Source: Arenicella chitinivorans
GTDB taxonomy: Bacteria > Pseudomonadota > Gammaproteobacteria > Arenicellales > Arenicellaceae
DNA length: 64,000 nucleotides
Assembly (NCBI RefSeq): GCF_014651515.1
Contig: NZ_BMXA01000010.1
Span: 1 to 64,000 of the forward strand
Direction: 5' to 3'
Shown: positions 33,603 to 44,871 of the stretch, piece by piece
How positions within the stretch are numbered: the first letter of the stretch is position 1
Layout: each line of letters starts with the position of its first letter
The notes under the pieces: model-generated
The model's input: only the letters and a program-made list of their open reading frames with translations
Told to the model about the DNA's origin: nothing
The model's database searches: none
Position numbers and translations under genes: made by a program

Positions 33603-35420
33603 GTGAGTCGCTTGATTAAAATTACCTACACAGCTGTTTTTGTTTGGGTTTTTCTACTCTTAGGCGTGGTCCCTATGGCGACGGCTCAGACCGATGCCGC
33701 CAGTGAACTGAAGCAAGTTCACAATATTCGACTGTGGCACGCGCCTGATAAGACGCGGCTGGTGTTTGACGTTTCGGCAGACGTTGTGCACCGGGTGTTT
33801 ACCTTGCAAGCCCCCAATCGTGTGGTTATCGATATCGAAAAGGCAAACCTGTCGATGGCACTGCCGGCGCTGGATTCTTCTAACGCGCATGTGAGTAGTA
33901 TCCGATCAGGTCGGCCTCGCAAAGGGGTTTTGCGTATCGTGTTGGATGTAAAAAAGCCATTGGAGCACACCAGTTTTGTGCTGACGCCCAACGAATTGTA
34001 TGGTTACCGTCTGGTGGTGGATCTGTCCGACCCTTCTGTGCCGCAAATAGCAAAGGATTCGACCCATTCGGAGTCCATTAAAGAACCCCGTTTGGACCAA
34101 GCTCAAACAACACAAACGATGACCCCTGAACCCAGCGCCGAAGTACCGACCTTGGAGCCAGTGGTCCTCGAGGCGCAACCGAACCAGCAGTTGGTGGTTG
34201 CGATCGACGCCGGGCATGGTGGTGAAGACCCGGGTGCCATCGGGCATCGTGGCGCACGCGAGAAGCACGTGACGCTCGAGATTGCCAAGCGTTTAAAGAA
34301 AGCGATTGACGATGACCCAAGAATGCAGGCCGTATTGATCCGGACCGGGGATTACTACATCGACTTGCACCGGCGTCGACAGAATGCACGTGCGAAGGGG
34401 GCGGACTTGTTCGTCTCAATTCATGCCGACGCGTTCCACAAAAAATCTGCTAATGGTTTGTCAGTGTTTGCTCTCTCGCAGAGCGGTGCGACCAGTGCGA
34501 TGGCCGGTGCCTTGGCTGCAAAAGAGAATGCGTCGGACTTGATCGGCGGTGTCAGTCTGGCCAATAAAGATCAGGTACTAGCTCAAGTGCTGGTCGATTT
34601 GTCGATGACAAATACGATCAGCGAAAGCGTCAACTTTGGCGGGCGGGTCTTGCAAGAGCTCAGTAAAGTGGGGCGGCTACATAGTAAGCGCGTTGAGCAA
34701 GCGGGTTTTGCCGTGCTTAAGTCACCTGACATGCCCTCCATTCTGGTTGAAACTGGCTTTATAACCAACCCTGGCGAGGAGCGTAAGTTGCGCACCGCAC
34801 GTTATCAGCAGCAAATTGCGGACGCGATTCATACTGCAATCGCCAAATATTACGAGCAGACACCGTACTACAACAATGCCAGTTATGCTGCGCCCAGAGT
34901 CGCCAGTAATTCAGCGTCAAGCTCGCCTGTTTATCACCAGGTGGTGAGAGGTGATACCCTATCGACCATAGCGCAGAAGTATGGGGTATCAGTACGAACG
35001 CTCAAATCTTTAAATGGGTTGAAACGCGATACTGCTGTACTGGGTGCGCGCCTCAAACTGCCTCGAAGTGCCGTAGATACACCGGTGGCGAATAAGCCTT
35101 CACGCTCGGCTAAACCAGCAGTGCATGTGGTGCGTCGGGGAGATTCGCTGTCAAAAATATCCGCCCGATATAATGTCACGATTCGCGCGCTCAAACAGTT
35201 GAATGGCTTGTCGAAGGATACCCTGTACTTGGGGCAGAAACTTCGTTTGCCAGGTGGGCTTGCTGTGCGCGATGTAATCTCGCAACATAAAGTGGTGCGT
35301 GGTGATACTTTGTCTGAGATTGCGCTTAAATACGGTTCGACTGAGAAAAAAATCATGCAGGCCAACAATATGCGCAACCGAACTGTTATGCTCGGTCAGG
35401 TTTTGAAAATCCCTCAGTAG
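33603..35420 (+). CDS. amiB: N-acetylmuramoyl-L-alanine amidase with AMIN and three LysM domains
   Basis: The gene starts with GTG at 33603. The 605-residue product has a signal peptide (about 1-28, ending ATAQ), an AMIN domain (about 38-135), and a zinc Amidase_3 domain (about 198-415) with VVAIDAGHGGEDPGAIG, REKHVTLEIAKRL, VSIHADAF and SILVETGFITNPGEE. Three LysM repeats lie at about 445-490, 510-555 and 561-605, each with VRRGDSLSKI- or VVRGDTLSEI-type starts. It cleaves the peptide stem from muramic acid during cell separation. E. coli AmiB has 445 residues and one LysM, so the three LysM repeats are an extension, though multiple LysM occur in related bacteria. Confidence 0.94.
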   Translation: MSRLIKITYTAVFVWVFLLLGVVPMATAQTDAASELKQVHNIRLWHAPDKTRLVFDVSADVVHRVFTLQAPNRVVIDIEKANLSMALPALDSSNAHVSSIRSGRPRKGVLRIVLDVKKPLEHTSFVLTPNELYGYRLVVDLSDPSVPQIAKDSTHSESIKEPRLDQAQTTQTMTPEPSAEVPTLEPVVLEAQPNQQLVVAIDAGHGGEDPGAIGHRGAREKHVTLEIAKRLKKAIDDDPRMQAVLIRTGDYYIDLHRRRQNARAKGADLFVSIHADAFHKKSANGLSVFALSQSGATSAMAGALAAKENASDLIGGVSLANKDQVLAQVLVDLSMTNTISESVNFGGRVLQELSKVGRLHSKRVEQAGFAVLKSPDMPSILVETGFITNPGEERKLRTARYQQQIADAIHTAIAKYYEQTPYYNNASYAAPRVASNSASSSPVYHQVVRGDTLSTIAQKYGVSVRTLKSLNGLKRDTAVLGARLKLPRSAVDTPVANKPSRSAKPAVHVVRRGDSLSKISARYNVTIRALKQLNGLSKDTLYLGQKLRLPGGLAVRDVISQHKVVRGDTLSEIALKYGSTEKKIMQANNMRNRTVMLGQVLKIPQ

Positions 35421-35441
35421 ATTCTATATTCTCGCCTTACT

Positions 35442-37319
35442 ATGTCTCACACCGATCCGTCTCAGCATCGCATTCATGCGCTGGACCCGCGATTAATTAA
35501 CCAGATCGCAGCCGGCGAAATCATCGAACGGCCCGCCTCGATGTTGAAAGAGTTGATCGAGAACGCGTTGGATGCCGGCGCGACCGCCATCGATGTTGAC
35601 GTAGATAACGCCGGCGTGAAGCGGCTTAAAATATCAGATAACGGTCACGGTATTTTAAGGCAGGACTTGGCTATGGCCTTGTCGCGGCATGCCACCAGTA
35701 AAATTCAAGATCTGCAAGACTTAGAACAGATCGCCACGCTTGGTTTTCGCGGTGAAGCATTGCCGAGTATTGCCTCAGTCACGCGGATGACGATTCAATC
35801 CCGTGAACGCGGTGCTGAGCAGGGCTGGATGGTCTCCAGTGATGGTAACAACCTGACAACGGAGCCGACGCCAGTAGCGCACCCGGTTGGCACGACGATC
35901 GAAACGCGTGATTTGTTTTATAACACGCCAGCACGACGAAAATTTTTACGCACGGACGCCACTGAATTTAAACATTTGGATCAGATCGTACGACGCATGG
36001 CGTTGTCGCGTTTTGATGTGGCTTTCAAGCTGTCGCACAATGGCAAAGTTGTTTTGCACCTGCCATCGGTACCCGCTGATGATCCGCGCCGTCTGAAAAT
36101 GGTCTGCGGTGATAACGTGCCGGAGAACAGTGTTTATTTTACAGAACAACGTGAAGATATGCGGCTTTCGGGTTGGGCCGGTTTGCCGAGTTTTTCTCGC
36201 AGTCAAGCGGACATGCAGTATTTTTTCCTTAACGGACGCCTTATTCGCGATAAAACCATCGTGCACGCCGTGCGTTTGGGTTACCAAGACGTTCTGTTCC
36301 ATGGTCGTCACCCAGTCTACGTTTTGTATCTGGAAATGGATCCGGCTCGCGTGGATGTGAACGTGCATCCAACCAAGCACGAGGTGCGTTTCCGCGAGAG
36401 CGGCGCGGTACACAGTTTTGTGTTTCGCAGTCTGCAGCGAGTGATGAGTAGCAGCGCCGGTGAAGTGGGCAGTTTGCAGGTCGACGCACAACACGGGGCG
36501 GCCAGTCCAAAGCCACAGACTTCCTACACGGCACCGGAGCAAATTACCGAGCAGCGGCCCTTTAACTACGCGCAGGCCCCGGTTTCTCATGCCCAGGCAT
36601 CGGAGCGCATGTCACCGGATGCTGTCCGCGAACAGATCGCCGGTTATCAACAAATTGCGGACTCAGTGTTTCGTCCAGACCCCGGAGTTACGTCACCTGA
36701 GATTCCTAAGGCTGACACCCATGCTGACGGTACCATACCGCCACTGGGCTATGCGTTAGGGCAATTGAAAGGCATCTACATCTTGGCGGAGAATGAAAAA
36801 GGCCTGGTGCTGGTGGATATGCATGCTGCTCATGAGCGAATCACTTACGAGCGCCTCAAGACTGGTATGGAAGGTGCCGCGATACGGCAGCAGCCACTAC
36901 TGGTTCCGGTAACCATTCAAGTCAGCGATAATGAAATCCAGGCATGGAGGTCACAGCAAACACTGTTCGATCAGCTTGGCTTGGAGGTTGAACAAATAGA
37001 CGAAAATGTCCTCGTCGTGCGCAGCGTGCCGGACCTGTTAGCGAAAGCCGATGTGTCGCAGTTGGTGCGCGATGTCTTGTCCGACTTAGTGGCGGACGAG
37101 CACAGTGATCGAATCCAGGAAACTATGCATGAAATCTTGTCGTCGATGGCATGTCACGGTTCAGTGCGTGCGAACCGCCAGTTATCGATACCAGAAATGA
37201 ATGCGTTGCTGCGTGATATGGAAATTACCGAACGCAGTGGACAGTGCAATCATGGGCGGCCGACTTGGGTCCAGATGTCGCTGGGCCAACTCGACAGTTG
37301 GTTCAAGCGAGGGCAGTAA
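35442..37319 (+). CDS. mutL: DNA mismatch repair protein MutL, endonuclease type
   Basis: The 625-residue protein has the N-terminal GHKL ATPase: IAAGEIIERPASMLKELIEN, DNGHGI, RHATSKI and LGFRGEALPSIASV. The C-terminal dimerisation domain, from about residue 430, contains DMHAAHERITYE (about 459-470), which fits the endonuclease motif DQHA(X)2E(X)4E except for Met in place of Gln. It also has ACHGSVRANR and CNHGRPT, which complete the metal site. MutL of E. coli lacks this motif and relies on MutH. This one should nick DNA itself. It overlaps miaA by one base at 37319 and follows amiB by 21 bp. Confidence 0.95.
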   Translation: MSHTDPSQHRIHALDPRLINQIAAGEIIERPASMLKELIENALDAGATAIDVDVDNAGVKRLKISDNGHGILRQDLAMALSRHATSKIQDLQDLEQIATLGFRGEALPSIASVTRMTIQSRERGAEQGWMVSSDGNNLTTEPTPVAHPVGTTIETRDLFYNTPARRKFLRTDATEFKHLDQIVRRMALSRFDVAFKLSHNGKVVLHLPSVPADDPRRLKMVCGDNVPENSVYFTEQREDMRLSGWAGLPSFSRSQADMQYFFLNGRLIRDKTIVHAVRLGYQDVLFHGRHPVYVLYLEMDPARVDVNVHPTKHEVRFRESGAVHSFVFRSLQRVMSSSAGEVGSLQVDAQHGAASPKPQTSYTAPEQITEQRPFNYAQAPVSHAQASERMSPDAVREQIAGYQQIADSVFRPDPGVTSPEIPKADTHADGTIPPLGYALGQLKGIYILAENEKGLVLVDMHAAHERITYERLKTGMEGAAIRQQPLLVPVTIQVSDNEIQAWRSQQTLFDQLGLEVEQIDENVLVVRSVPDLLAKADVSQLVRDVLSDLVADEHSDRIQETMHEILSSMACHGSVRANRQLSIPEMNALLRDMEITERSGQCNHGRPTWVQMSLGQLDSWFKRGQ

Positions 37320-38275
37320 TGCAAAACCACGGGCAGAGTGCGACAGAGATTCCTGTGATCTGTATCATGGGGCCGACCGCGACCGGGAAAACCGATGTGG
37401 CAGCACAACTTTATGATGGGCTTGATTGCGAAATCATCAGCGTCGATTCGTCGTTGGTTTATCGTGAGATGAATATCGGCACTGCCAAGCCCGACGTTGA
37501 TTTTTTACGTCGCTACCCGCACCATCTGGTGGATATTCGTGATCCGAACGACACCTATTCTGTGGCGGATTTCTACACCGATTGTAATCAGTTGATTGAA
37601 TCGATCACAGCCCGCGGTAAGCTGCCAGTGTTGGCTGGTGGCACCATGTTTTACTTCAACGCCTTAGAACAAGGTTTAAGTGATTTGCCCAAAGCGGATC
37701 AAGCACTACGTGATGAAATCACTCAAGGCGCGCAAGCGTCCGGCTGGGTGGTGCAGCATGCGCGACTGGCTGCGCTAGACCCCGAGAGTGCGGCGCGCAT
37801 TGATCCAGCCGATGCTCAACGCATTCAGCGCGCACTCGAGATCGTTCTCACCAGTGGTCGGACCGTAGCGAGCCACAATGCCAGCCGTAAGCCGCCAGTG
37901 CCCAACCCTATGTTGAAGGTCGCGTTAGCGTTTTCCGATCGATCCGTGTTACATCAACGTATTGCTAAGCGGTTCGACATTATGCTGGATCAAGGTTTGC
38001 AGGCAGAGGTTGAAACACTCTTGGCCCGCGGTGTGGACTCAGAATCGACTGCAATGAAAATGATTGGATATCGCCAGATGCTTGAATTTCTGAATGGCGA
38101 CCTTAATTATGACACTATGCGGAGCAAAGGGGTTGCGGCAACGCGGCAGCTGGCAAAACGACAGTTGACTTGGCTGCGCAATCAGCGAAATATGCTTTGG
38201 TGGATCGATACAGGTTTAGAAAATAAGCAATTTCAACCGCTTGTTACGCTTATTCGCTCAATTGTTAGTGTTTAG
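37319..38275 (+). CDS. miaA: tRNA dimethylallyltransferase
   Basis: The start is ATG 37319-37321, overlapping the TAA of mutL by one base. An in-frame extension into mutL (to 37244) is not needed. The 318-residue protein has the P-loop IMGPTATGKTDVAAQL, DSSLVYREMNIGTAKP, YPHHLVDIRDP and VLAGGTMFYFNALEQG, and ends with the KRQLTWLRNQ helix typical of MiaA. It adds the isopentenyl group to A37 of tRNAs reading UNN codons. The mutL-miaA-hfq order is conserved in Gammaproteobacteria. Confidence 0.95.
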   Translation: MQNHGQSATEIPVICIMGPTATGKTDVAAQLYDGLDCEIISVDSSLVYREMNIGTAKPDVDFLRRYPHHLVDIRDPNDTYSVADFYTDCNQLIESITARGKLPVLAGGTMFYFNALEQGLSDLPKADQALRDEITQGAQASGWVVQHARLAALDPESAARIDPADAQRIQRALEIVLTSGRTVASHNASRKPPVPNPMLKVALAFSDRSVLHQRIAKRFDIMLDQGLQAEVETLLARGVDSESTAMKMIGYRQMLEFLNGDLNYDTMRSKGVAATRQLAKRQLTWLRNQRNMLWWIDTGLENKQFQPLVTLIRSIVSV

Positions 38276-38510
38276 CGCGCTAAATTAGAGAAAATTGTCA
38301 TTTAAGTAGAATATAATGAAAACGATCGTGATCTGAATTTGTTAAAGAGTACCCGCATTGGAGCTCATGGAAATTCTTGCAAGCGAATCGTCGGAACGAT
38401 GTTCTTGATAAGAATCCGGTGGTTGAGCATGGTGCGTAGAATTATCAGTATGATCAGTTTACAGCGTTCAAATAAATGATCTAATAAATAGTAAAACGAG
38501 AATAAGAACA

Positions 38511-38747
38511 ATGGCACAGAATAAAGGCACAGCGCTGCAAGACCCTTTCCTAAATGCGCTTAGAAAAGAACGTATTCCGGTTTCGATCTACTTGGTAAAT
38601 GGTATCAAGCTGCAAGGGCAAGTAGAGTCGTTTGATCAGTTCGTTATTGTGCTGCGCAACACGGTAAATCAAATGATTTACAAACATGCTGTTTCTACGG
38701 TGGTACCAGCAAAAGCCGTTAAAATCGATTTTGACGACGAATCGTAA
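38511..38747 (+). CDS. hfq: RNA chaperone Hfq
   Basis: The 78-residue protein carries both Sm motifs: [20 protein letters not shown] with INGIKL-type [18 protein letters not shown] (Sm1) and [16 protein letters not shown] (Sm2). Gln8, Asp9, Lys56 and His57 of the proximal RNA site are conserved. Hfq hexamers pair small RNAs with mRNAs and affect RNA stability. The protein ends shortly after the core (VKIDFDDES), so it lacks the long flexible tail of E. coli Hfq (102 residues) but resembles the Pseudomonas form. The 235-bp gap after miaA suggests its own promoter, though I cannot point to it. Confidence 0.97.
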   Translation: MAQNKGTALQDPFLNALRKERIPVSIYLVNGIKLQGQVESFDQFVIVLRNTVNQMIYKHAVSTVVPAKAVKIDFDDES

Positions 38748-38883
38748 TTTTCAATCAGTGAGTTATTCTCCATTTGAAATGGTTTCTGTTGATCAGAATT
38801 GCGTGCTGGTGGCATTCGCCCGCCAGCATGGGCTAACTGATTAAACGTCTGCTGCGAACTCCGCAGCGAATTAAATTAATACT

Positions 38884-40167
38884 GTGTTTGAACTCGCTGA
38901 AGCTAAATCCCAACCCCGCGCGCTGATCTTATTTCAGCGCGACTCCTCGCACGAAGACTCAGAGATCTTAGAAGAGATCAAGTTGCTGGCTGAGTCCGCC
39001 GGCGCTGAGGTGCTCGACACCATAACCGCATTTCGACGGACGCCTGATCCTTCGACCTACATCGGTAAAGGGAAGTTAGAGGAAGTCCAGCAGCGTGTTG
39101 AGTCCGACAACATAGAACTGGTTATATTGAACCACTCAGTGAGTCCGATTCAGGAACGAAACCTTGAACGTGCGCTCAAAGTCCGTGTGCTGGACCGGAC
39201 TGGTCTAATTTTGGATATCTTTGCCCAGCGTGCCACCAGTCATGAGGGTAAATTGCAAGTCGAGCTTGCACAGTTACAGCATATTTCAACGCGGTTGGTG
39301 CGCGGCTGGACACACTTAGAGCGTCAAAAAGGTGGGATCGGCCTGCGTGGCCCAGGTGAGACGCAGCTTGAAACCGACCGCCGTCTGATCGGACATCGAA
39401 TTAAAGCGCTGAATAAACGTTTGGACACGGTTTCTGCCCAGCGCCAACTCAGACGCAAGTCTCGCGCCAAGGTACCGGTGCCGACCGTGTCATTAGTGGG
39501 TTATACCAATGCCGGTAAATCGTCTTTATTCAATCGGATCACAGACGCTGATGTATTTGCTCAGGATCAGTTGTTCGCGACACTTGACACCACAATGCGT
39601 CGAGTTGAACTTGCGGAATTTGGGACTTCGATTTTATCGGATACCGTTGGGTTTATTCGTGATCTGCCGCACTCGCTGGTCGAGGCCTTTCATTCGACAT
39701 TGGAGGAAGTTGCCAATGCTCAGTTGCTGTTGCACGTGGTGGATGTCGCCAGTGCCCATCGCGAGCAGTGCATCTCAGAGGTTAACAAGGTGCTGGCTGA
39801 AATCGGCGCCAGTGCAATACCGACCATCATGGTCTATAACAAAATCGACCTGACGGGTGCACAACCCAAGGTCAAACGCAATTCGGCTGGCCTGATTGAC
39901 AGTATCTGGTTGTCGGCGCACAGTGGTCACGGCATCGATCTGTTAATGTCAGCGGTGACGGAGCACTTGTCACGCCTGCACACTCGTTGCCGCATTATCT
40001 TACCTGCGAGTGAGGGTAAGCTGCGCGCATCGTTGTATCAGAAAAGTGTGGTGAAGACCGAGACGGTCGCAGACGATGGCTCCTTTGAGCTGGAGTTGGA
40101 AATGTCACCGGCTGATTTTGGTTGGTTGCAGAAGCAATCTGAGATTACTCAGATTGATGCTTTGTAG
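38884..40167 (+). CDS. hflX: Ribosome-associated GTPase HflX
   Basis: The gene starts with GTG at 38884 (FELAEAKSQPRALILFQRD). The 427-residue product has the HflX N-terminal domain (DTITAFRRTPDPSTYIGKGK), the coiled GTP-BP linker (GIGLRGPGETQLETDRR), and the G domain with SLVGYTNAGKSSLFNRIT (G1), DTTMRR, SDTVGFIRDLPH (G3) and MVYNKIDL (G4). HflX binds 50S subunits and splits stalled ribosomes under stress. It is placed between hfq and hflKC as in E. coli. Confidence 0.95.
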   Translation: MFELAEAKSQPRALILFQRDSSHEDSEILEEIKLLAESAGAEVLDTITAFRRTPDPSTYIGKGKLEEVQQRVESDNIELVILNHSVSPIQERNLERALKVRVLDRTGLILDIFAQRATSHEGKLQVELAQLQHISTRLVRGWTHLERQKGGIGLRGPGETQLETDRRLIGHRIKALNKRLDTVSAQRQLRRKSRAKVPVPTVSLVGYTNAGKSSLFNRITDADVFAQDQLFATLDTTMRRVELAEFGTSILSDTVGFIRDLPHSLVEAFHSTLEEVANAQLLLHVVDVASAHREQCISEVNKVLAEIGASAIPTIMVYNKIDLTGAQPKVKRNSAGLIDSIWLSAHSGHGIDLLMSAVTEHLSRLHTRCRIILPASEGKLRASLYQKSVVKTETVADDGSFELELEMSPADFGWLQKQSEITQIDAL

Positions 40168-40233
40168 TCACCGTTATCACTCCGATTTTGGTAGAATTAA
40201 ACGCATAAACCTTCTTATTTGGAGAAATTACGA

Positions 40234-41430
40234 ATGCCTTGGAATGAACCTGGCTCAGGTAACTCGGGAGGCCGTGATCCTTGGGGAAACGGCAACAATC
40301 GAGGTAATCAGAACCCCGATATTGATCAGATTATCGATAACGTACGTAAACGTTTTGGCGGTGGTCGCAATGGTAAAGGTGGTCGAGGCGGTATGTTCGC
40401 CCCGTACCTGTTGGCATTGCTTGTGTTGCTCGGATATTGGGCTACACAGTCGGTCTATCAGGTCGATGAGGGTCACCAAAGTGTCGAGTTACGATTCGGC
40501 AAGTTTAAACAAACGGTCGGCGCAGGCCTGAAGTTTATCGTCTGGCCGATTGAAGAAAAGATTGTGATCGATACCCAGCAGGTTCGTACTGTGGAAGTGG
40601 GCTATCGCGGAAATGCCTCTGAACCAAAAGAGGCCCTGATGCTGACAGAAGACCAAAATATCGTCGACGTGACGATGGCAGTGCAGTACACCATTAAGTC
40701 GATTGAAGATCTTGTATTCAATACCGGAGATCTGACATTGGGGCAACGTTCTGGTATCGGGATTAATGATGTGGTCCGCAGTGCCACCGAGAGTGCGCTA
40801 CGAGAAGTTGTTGGTCGCACCGAGATGGATGAACTGCTCACCACCGGTCGTGCGGTGGTGGACTCAGAAACCGAGTCTCTACTGCAAGTTATTCTGGATC
40901 GCTACAATTACGGAATTCAAATTGAGTCGATTGAAATTCAGGATGCTAAACCGCCAGTACAGGTTCGTGATGCCTTTGACGACGTGGTTAAGGCGGATCA
41001 GGATCGTGAAAAGTTGAAAAACCAAGCGGAAGCTTACGCTAAACAAATTGTGCCTAATGCGCGAGGTGAGGCGGCACGTATTTTGCAGGAAGCCGAAGCG
41101 TACAAAGCGAAAATCGTAGCGGAAGCCACGGGTGAAGCCGAGCGTTTTAGCAAGATTCTTGAGGAATACCAGAAAGCGCCTGCAATTACGCGAAAACGTT
41201 TGTACATCGAAGCCATGGAACAAGTGTTGGCCGACAGCAGCAAAGTTATGATCGACCAGGAATCTGGTAGTGGAAACAGTTTAATGTATTTACCGATCGA
41301 TAAAATTATCGAAAACAAAGGGCAGGTTCGGCCCCGCAACACATCGCGCGAAGATGGCAACTTGATTCCGCAAACCACGACACCGCCGGCGCAAACTACG
41401 TCGTCGACAATTCGTCGAGGAGGTCGCTAA
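40234..41430 (+). CDS. hflK: FtsH protease modulator HflK
   Basis: The start is ATG 40234 (MPWNEPGSGNSGGRDPWGNG), preceded by GGAG at 40220-40223. An upstream TTG at 40219 in the same frame overlaps this ribosome site. The 398-residue protein has a Gly/Asn-rich N-terminus, one membrane span (about 62-80, FAPYLLALLVLLGYWA) and an SPFH/prohibitin domain (about 85-300) with a long coiled-coil-forming region rich in Ala/Glu. With HflC it forms a periplasmic cage around FtsH and modulates proteolysis of membrane proteins. The C-terminal tail (NTSREDGN... TIRRGGR) is low-complexity. The stop abuts the hflC start. Confidence 0.95.
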   Translation: MPWNEPGSGNSGGRDPWGNGNNRGNQNPDIDQIIDNVRKRFGGGRNGKGGRGGMFAPYLLALLVLLGYWATQSVYQVDEGHQSVELRFGKFKQTVGAGLKFIVWPIEEKIVIDTQQVRTVEVGYRGNASEPKEALMLTEDQNIVDVTMAVQYTIKSIEDLVFNTGDLTLGQRSGIGINDVVRSATESALREVVGRTEMDELLTTGRAVVDSETESLLQVILDRYNYGIQIESIEIQDAKPPVQVRDAFDDVVKADQDREKLKNQAEAYAKQIVPNARGEAARILQEAEAYKAKIVAEATGEAERFSKILEEYQKAPAITRKRLYIEAMEQVLADSSKVMIDQESGSGNSLMYLPIDKIIENKGQVRPRNTSREDGNLIPQTTTPPAQTTSSTIRRGGR

Positions 41431-42300
41431 ATGAAATCCGAAAACTTGTTTATTGTGCTGTTGATCTTGCTGGCACTGTTGGCTGCTGTTCTTTCAAGCT
41501 CACTGTTTACAGTCAAAGAATGGGAGCGCGCATTAAAGTTTAAGTTTGGTGAATTCTCGGGTGAGGAAATCCAACCTGGTTTGAACTTCAAGCTGCCATT
41601 GGTTAATACCATTGAGAAATACGATGTGCGAATCCAAACCATGGATCGTCCGCCAGAGCGCTTTATCACCGTCGATAAAGAAGAGTTGTTGGTCGACAGT
41701 TTCGTGAAATGGCGCATCACCGATTTGCAAAAGTACTACAAAACAGTGAAGTTTCGTGCCAACGCCGAGAACCGTCTGGAACAAAAGATCAATAACAGCC
41801 TAAAAGCTCAGATCGCACGACGCAATATTCGTGACGTGGTCGCCGGTGACCGTGGTGAAATTATGAGTATTGTGCAGCAGGCAATTGATGGTGAGGCATC
41901 GGCGATTGGAGTTGAGGTCGTCGACGTGCGCTTGAAACGCGTTGATTTGGCTGATCAAATTCAAGCTAACGTCTTTGAACGTATGCGTTCAGAGCGTCAG
42001 CGAATTGCCAATGAGTATCGCGCAACGGGTAATGAGGTCGCCATTGAAATACGCGCGAATGCAGACCGCACCAAGGTTGAGTTAGTCTCCGAGGCTGAGA
42101 AAAAAGCGCAGTTGACGCGCGGTGACGCCGATGCTACGGCAACAAAAATTTACGCAGATGCGTTCGGTGCTGATGAGGAGTTCTATGAATTTTTCCGTTC
42201 ACTCAACGCCTACAAGTCAACGTTCAACTCGTCGGGTGATTTGATCATCTTGGATTCAAACTCGGAATTCTTTAAGCATTTCAATTCAGCGACTAAATAG
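41431..42300 (+). CDS. hflC: FtsH protease modulator HflC
   Basis: The 289-residue partner of HflK starts at ATG 41431, directly after the hflK stop, so the two are translationally coupled. It has an N-terminal membrane anchor (LFIVLLILLALLAAVLSSSLF), an SPFH domain (WERALKFKFGEFSGEEIQPG; ARRNIRDVVAGDRGEIM) and a C-terminal helical region (FFRSLNAYKSTF). It belongs to the HflKC-FtsH assembly in the inner membrane. Length is slightly below E. coli HflC (334), mainly in the C-terminal coil. A long inverted repeat follows the gene. Confidence 0.95.
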   Translation: MKSENLFIVLLILLALLAAVLSSSLFTVKEWERALKFKFGEFSGEEIQPGLNFKLPLVNTIEKYDVRIQTMDRPPERFITVDKEELLVDSFVKWRITDLQKYYKTVKFRANAENRLEQKINNSLKAQIARRNIRDVVAGDRGEIMSIVQQAIDGEASAIGVEVVDVRLKRVDLADQIQANVFERMRSERQRIANEYRATGNEVAIEIRANADRTKVELVSEAEKKAQLTRGDADATATKIYADAFGADEEFYEFFRSLNAYKSTFNSSGDLIILDSNSEFFKHFNSATK

Positions 42301-42301
42301 T

Positions 42302-42369
42302 TCGACCGATGAAATCGAGCGTCGATGTTCGCATCTATGCGCGACATCGACGCTTTATCGATCGGTCGA
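42302..42369 (+). terminator. Long nested inverted repeat between hflC and hisZ
   Basis: The outer arms TCGACCGAT (42302-42310) and ATCGGTCGA (42361-42369) enclose the inner 11-bp stem AGCGTCGATGT/ACATCGACGCT (42318-42354), which is followed by TTTATCG. The inner hairpin could terminate or attenuate transcription after hflC. The outer arms make the whole element a 68-nt cruciform. Confidence 0.55.
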
Positions 42370-42494
42370 TCGCTACTGCGCCGGATTGCGGCCGATAAAC
42401 CCGTCAGTAATTCTGGCTCAGGGCTATATTCGATCTCGGCTTGCACGTATAATCTGCGCGTAATCAACCCAGACCCTTGTAAAGGCTACTCGCC

Positions 42495-44838
<2,344 letters not shown>

Positions 44839-44871
44839 TCGGTATAGACAGGTCAGGAAAAGATTAGGAAT

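Noticed and set aside
37244-37318. Upstream extension of miaA inside mutL
   Set aside because: The conserved MiaA N-terminus begins just after ATG 37319. The extension only reads mutL sequence in another frame.
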